From Flavobacterium endophyticum (GTDB lineage Bacteria; Bacteroidota; Bacteroidia; Flavobacteriales; Flavobacteriaceae): a stretch of DNA of 64,000 bases. The position numbers were made by a program, and so were the translations under genes. Below the pieces are notes generated by a model. It made no database searches, had not been told where the DNA came from, and saw only the letters and a list, made by a program, of their open reading frames with translations. Shown here piece by piece: positions 63,400 through 64,000 of the stretch (the first letter of the stretch is position 1; every line of letters begins with the position of its first letter). Location of the stretch: the NCBI RefSeq assembly GCF_003634455.1, contig NZ_RBLC01000001.1, positions 1,499,927 through 1,563,926 on the forward strand, read 5' to 3'.

Positions 63400-63431
63400 A
63401 AAAAGGGATGCTGTAATAGCGTCCTTTTTTG
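63400..63431. terminator. Bidirectional terminator
   Basis: An imperfect stem pairs AAAAGGGATGCT (63401-63412) with AGCGTCCTTTT (63418-63428), with G-U pairs, flanked by A and T runs. It lies between the lipoprotein gene and the convergent glycosyltransferase gene. Confidence 0.8.
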
Positions 63432-63433
63432 TT

Positions 63434-64000
63434 TTATAAAGAATTATAAAGCTCTTCCCACATTTTTCCTTTATTTTCCCAGCTATAATTTTGTATTACG
63501 AAATCCCGTAGAGAATTTCCTCTTTCTATGCGTTCTGAAGTTGACCATTTGGCCGCTTCATTCATGGCAGAAATTAAGTTTTCCGTTTTCGGTTGTATCA
63601 TTATTCCTCCATTGTTGTTCCATTCTGGACTTATACCGGTGTTGTAGGAGGTTATTACAGGAGTTTTGCAGATAGCAGCTTCTAAATTTACCATTCCGAT
63701 TGCTTCGGAATAAGAAGGGGCAATGAAAGCTCTTGCATTAGCAAATAATTTGAATTTTTCATCGCCAAATATGCTTCCTACAAATTCTATTCTATTTTCT
63801 ATGCCTAAACTCTTAATTTGTTTTTTTAGCAAATCGGAGTAAGCATTTTGGGTTCCAACAATTTTCAGTTTAATTTTTTTATTCTCTATTTTACTCATGG
63901 ATTCAATAAGAATATCCAATCCTTTACCCGGATGCAAGCGGCTCAAGAACAAAAAAAAGTCTTCTGAAGGGTCGTACTCGTTTGTTATATTGATTTTTGA
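63434..64000 (-). CDS. Glycosyltransferase (GT4-type), partial at the window edge
   Basis: The C-terminal 189 residues of a GT-B fold glycosyltransferase; the frame is open to the last base, so the N-terminal sugar-acceptor half lies outside. Visible motifs are FLSRLHPGKGLDILIE at the start of the nucleotide-sugar domain, IKLKIVGTQ, IEFVGSIFGDEK, and the nucleotide-sugar contact EAIGMVNLEA (an E-x7-E pair) followed by VITSYNTGISPEW. Known relatives build lipopolysaccharide, capsule or exopolysaccharide. With the upstream O-antigen-ligase-like gene it marks the start of a surface polysaccharide locus. Confidence 0.88.
   Translation of the reverse strand, partial: SKINITNEYDPSEDFFLFLSRLHPGKGLDILIESMSKIENKKIKLKIVGTQNAYSDLLKKQIKSLGIENRIEFVGSIFGDEKFKLFANARAFIAPSYSEAIGMVNLEAAICKTPVITSYNTGISPEWNNNGGIMIQPKTENLISAMNEAAKWSTSERIERGNSLRDFVIQNYSWENKGKMWEELYNSL

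Noticed and set aside
1..64000. CRISPR arrays, insertion sequences, integrases, rRNA genes, riboswitches
   Set aside because: None could be supported on reading both strands. Only one tRNA gene was found.

Overview
The window comes from a low-GC Gram-negative bacterium of the Bacteroidota, most likely a Flavobacterium or close relative. The evidence is a recurring promoter box TAnnTTTG (sometimes with TTG or TTTG about 18-20 bases upstream), weak or absent Shine-Dalgarno sequences, many lipoproteins with a short lipobox, a probable type IX secretion C-terminal domain, and families typical of flavobacteria (DUF4837, DUF4349, DUF4175, GH3-like acyl-adenylating enzyme). No integrase, insertion sequence, CRISPR array or rRNA operon was seen.

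Layout. 1-1.8 kb: the end of an M1 aminopeptidase. 1.9-11.8 kb: an accessory island with an S24 (LexA/CI-like) repressor, a 1161-residue protein of unknown family, a 789-residue polymorphic toxin ending in a zincin metallopeptidase domain, an overlapping candidate immunity gene, then an M15 endolysin-like peptidase, a lipoprotein, a small helical protein and a patatin-like phospholipase. 11.9-26.9 kb: housekeeping and envelope genes (rnpA, S41 protease, OmpA-like protein, LysM transglycosylase, pgk, DNA polymerase III delta-prime, Pif1-like helicase, OmpH-like lipoprotein). 27.1-35.7 kb: a leftward block with mnmG, ybeY and DUF4175, with three parS-like palindromes around mnmG. 35.9-48.3 kb: gltX, an SPFH protein, glnS, folB, an LTA-synthase-like sulfatase, tRNA-Cys and rnr. 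48.7-49.25 kb: an AT-rich gap with repeated GTTAAC-centred and DnaA-box-like motifs, where the prevailing gene direction switches from leftward to rightward. 49.3-58.7 kb: rpiB, tex, tatA, an M23 peptidase, a GH3-like enzyme and three tandem paralogues. 58.8-64 kb: a nucleoside-phosphorylase-like protein, then the edge of a polysaccharide locus (chain-length-like protein, O-antigen-ligase-like protein, partial glycosyltransferase).

The most interesting part is the island at 1.9-11.8 kb. Its two rightward transcription units (toxin plus immunity, and endolysin plus lipoprotein plus phospholipase) start from promoters that share the same 10-base inverted repeat with the same 21-base spacer, the same 3-base distance to the -7 box and similar first transcribed bases. 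The divergent regulator carries the Ala-Gly cleavage site and Ser/Lys dyad of a self-cleaving repressor. Together this reads like a DNA-damage-controlled, colicin-like toxin, immunity and lysis system. That reading is an inference from gene content and promoter sequence, not an established assignment. A second theme is chromosome organisation: the three parS-like sites and the candidate origin suggest that the window is origin-proximal.
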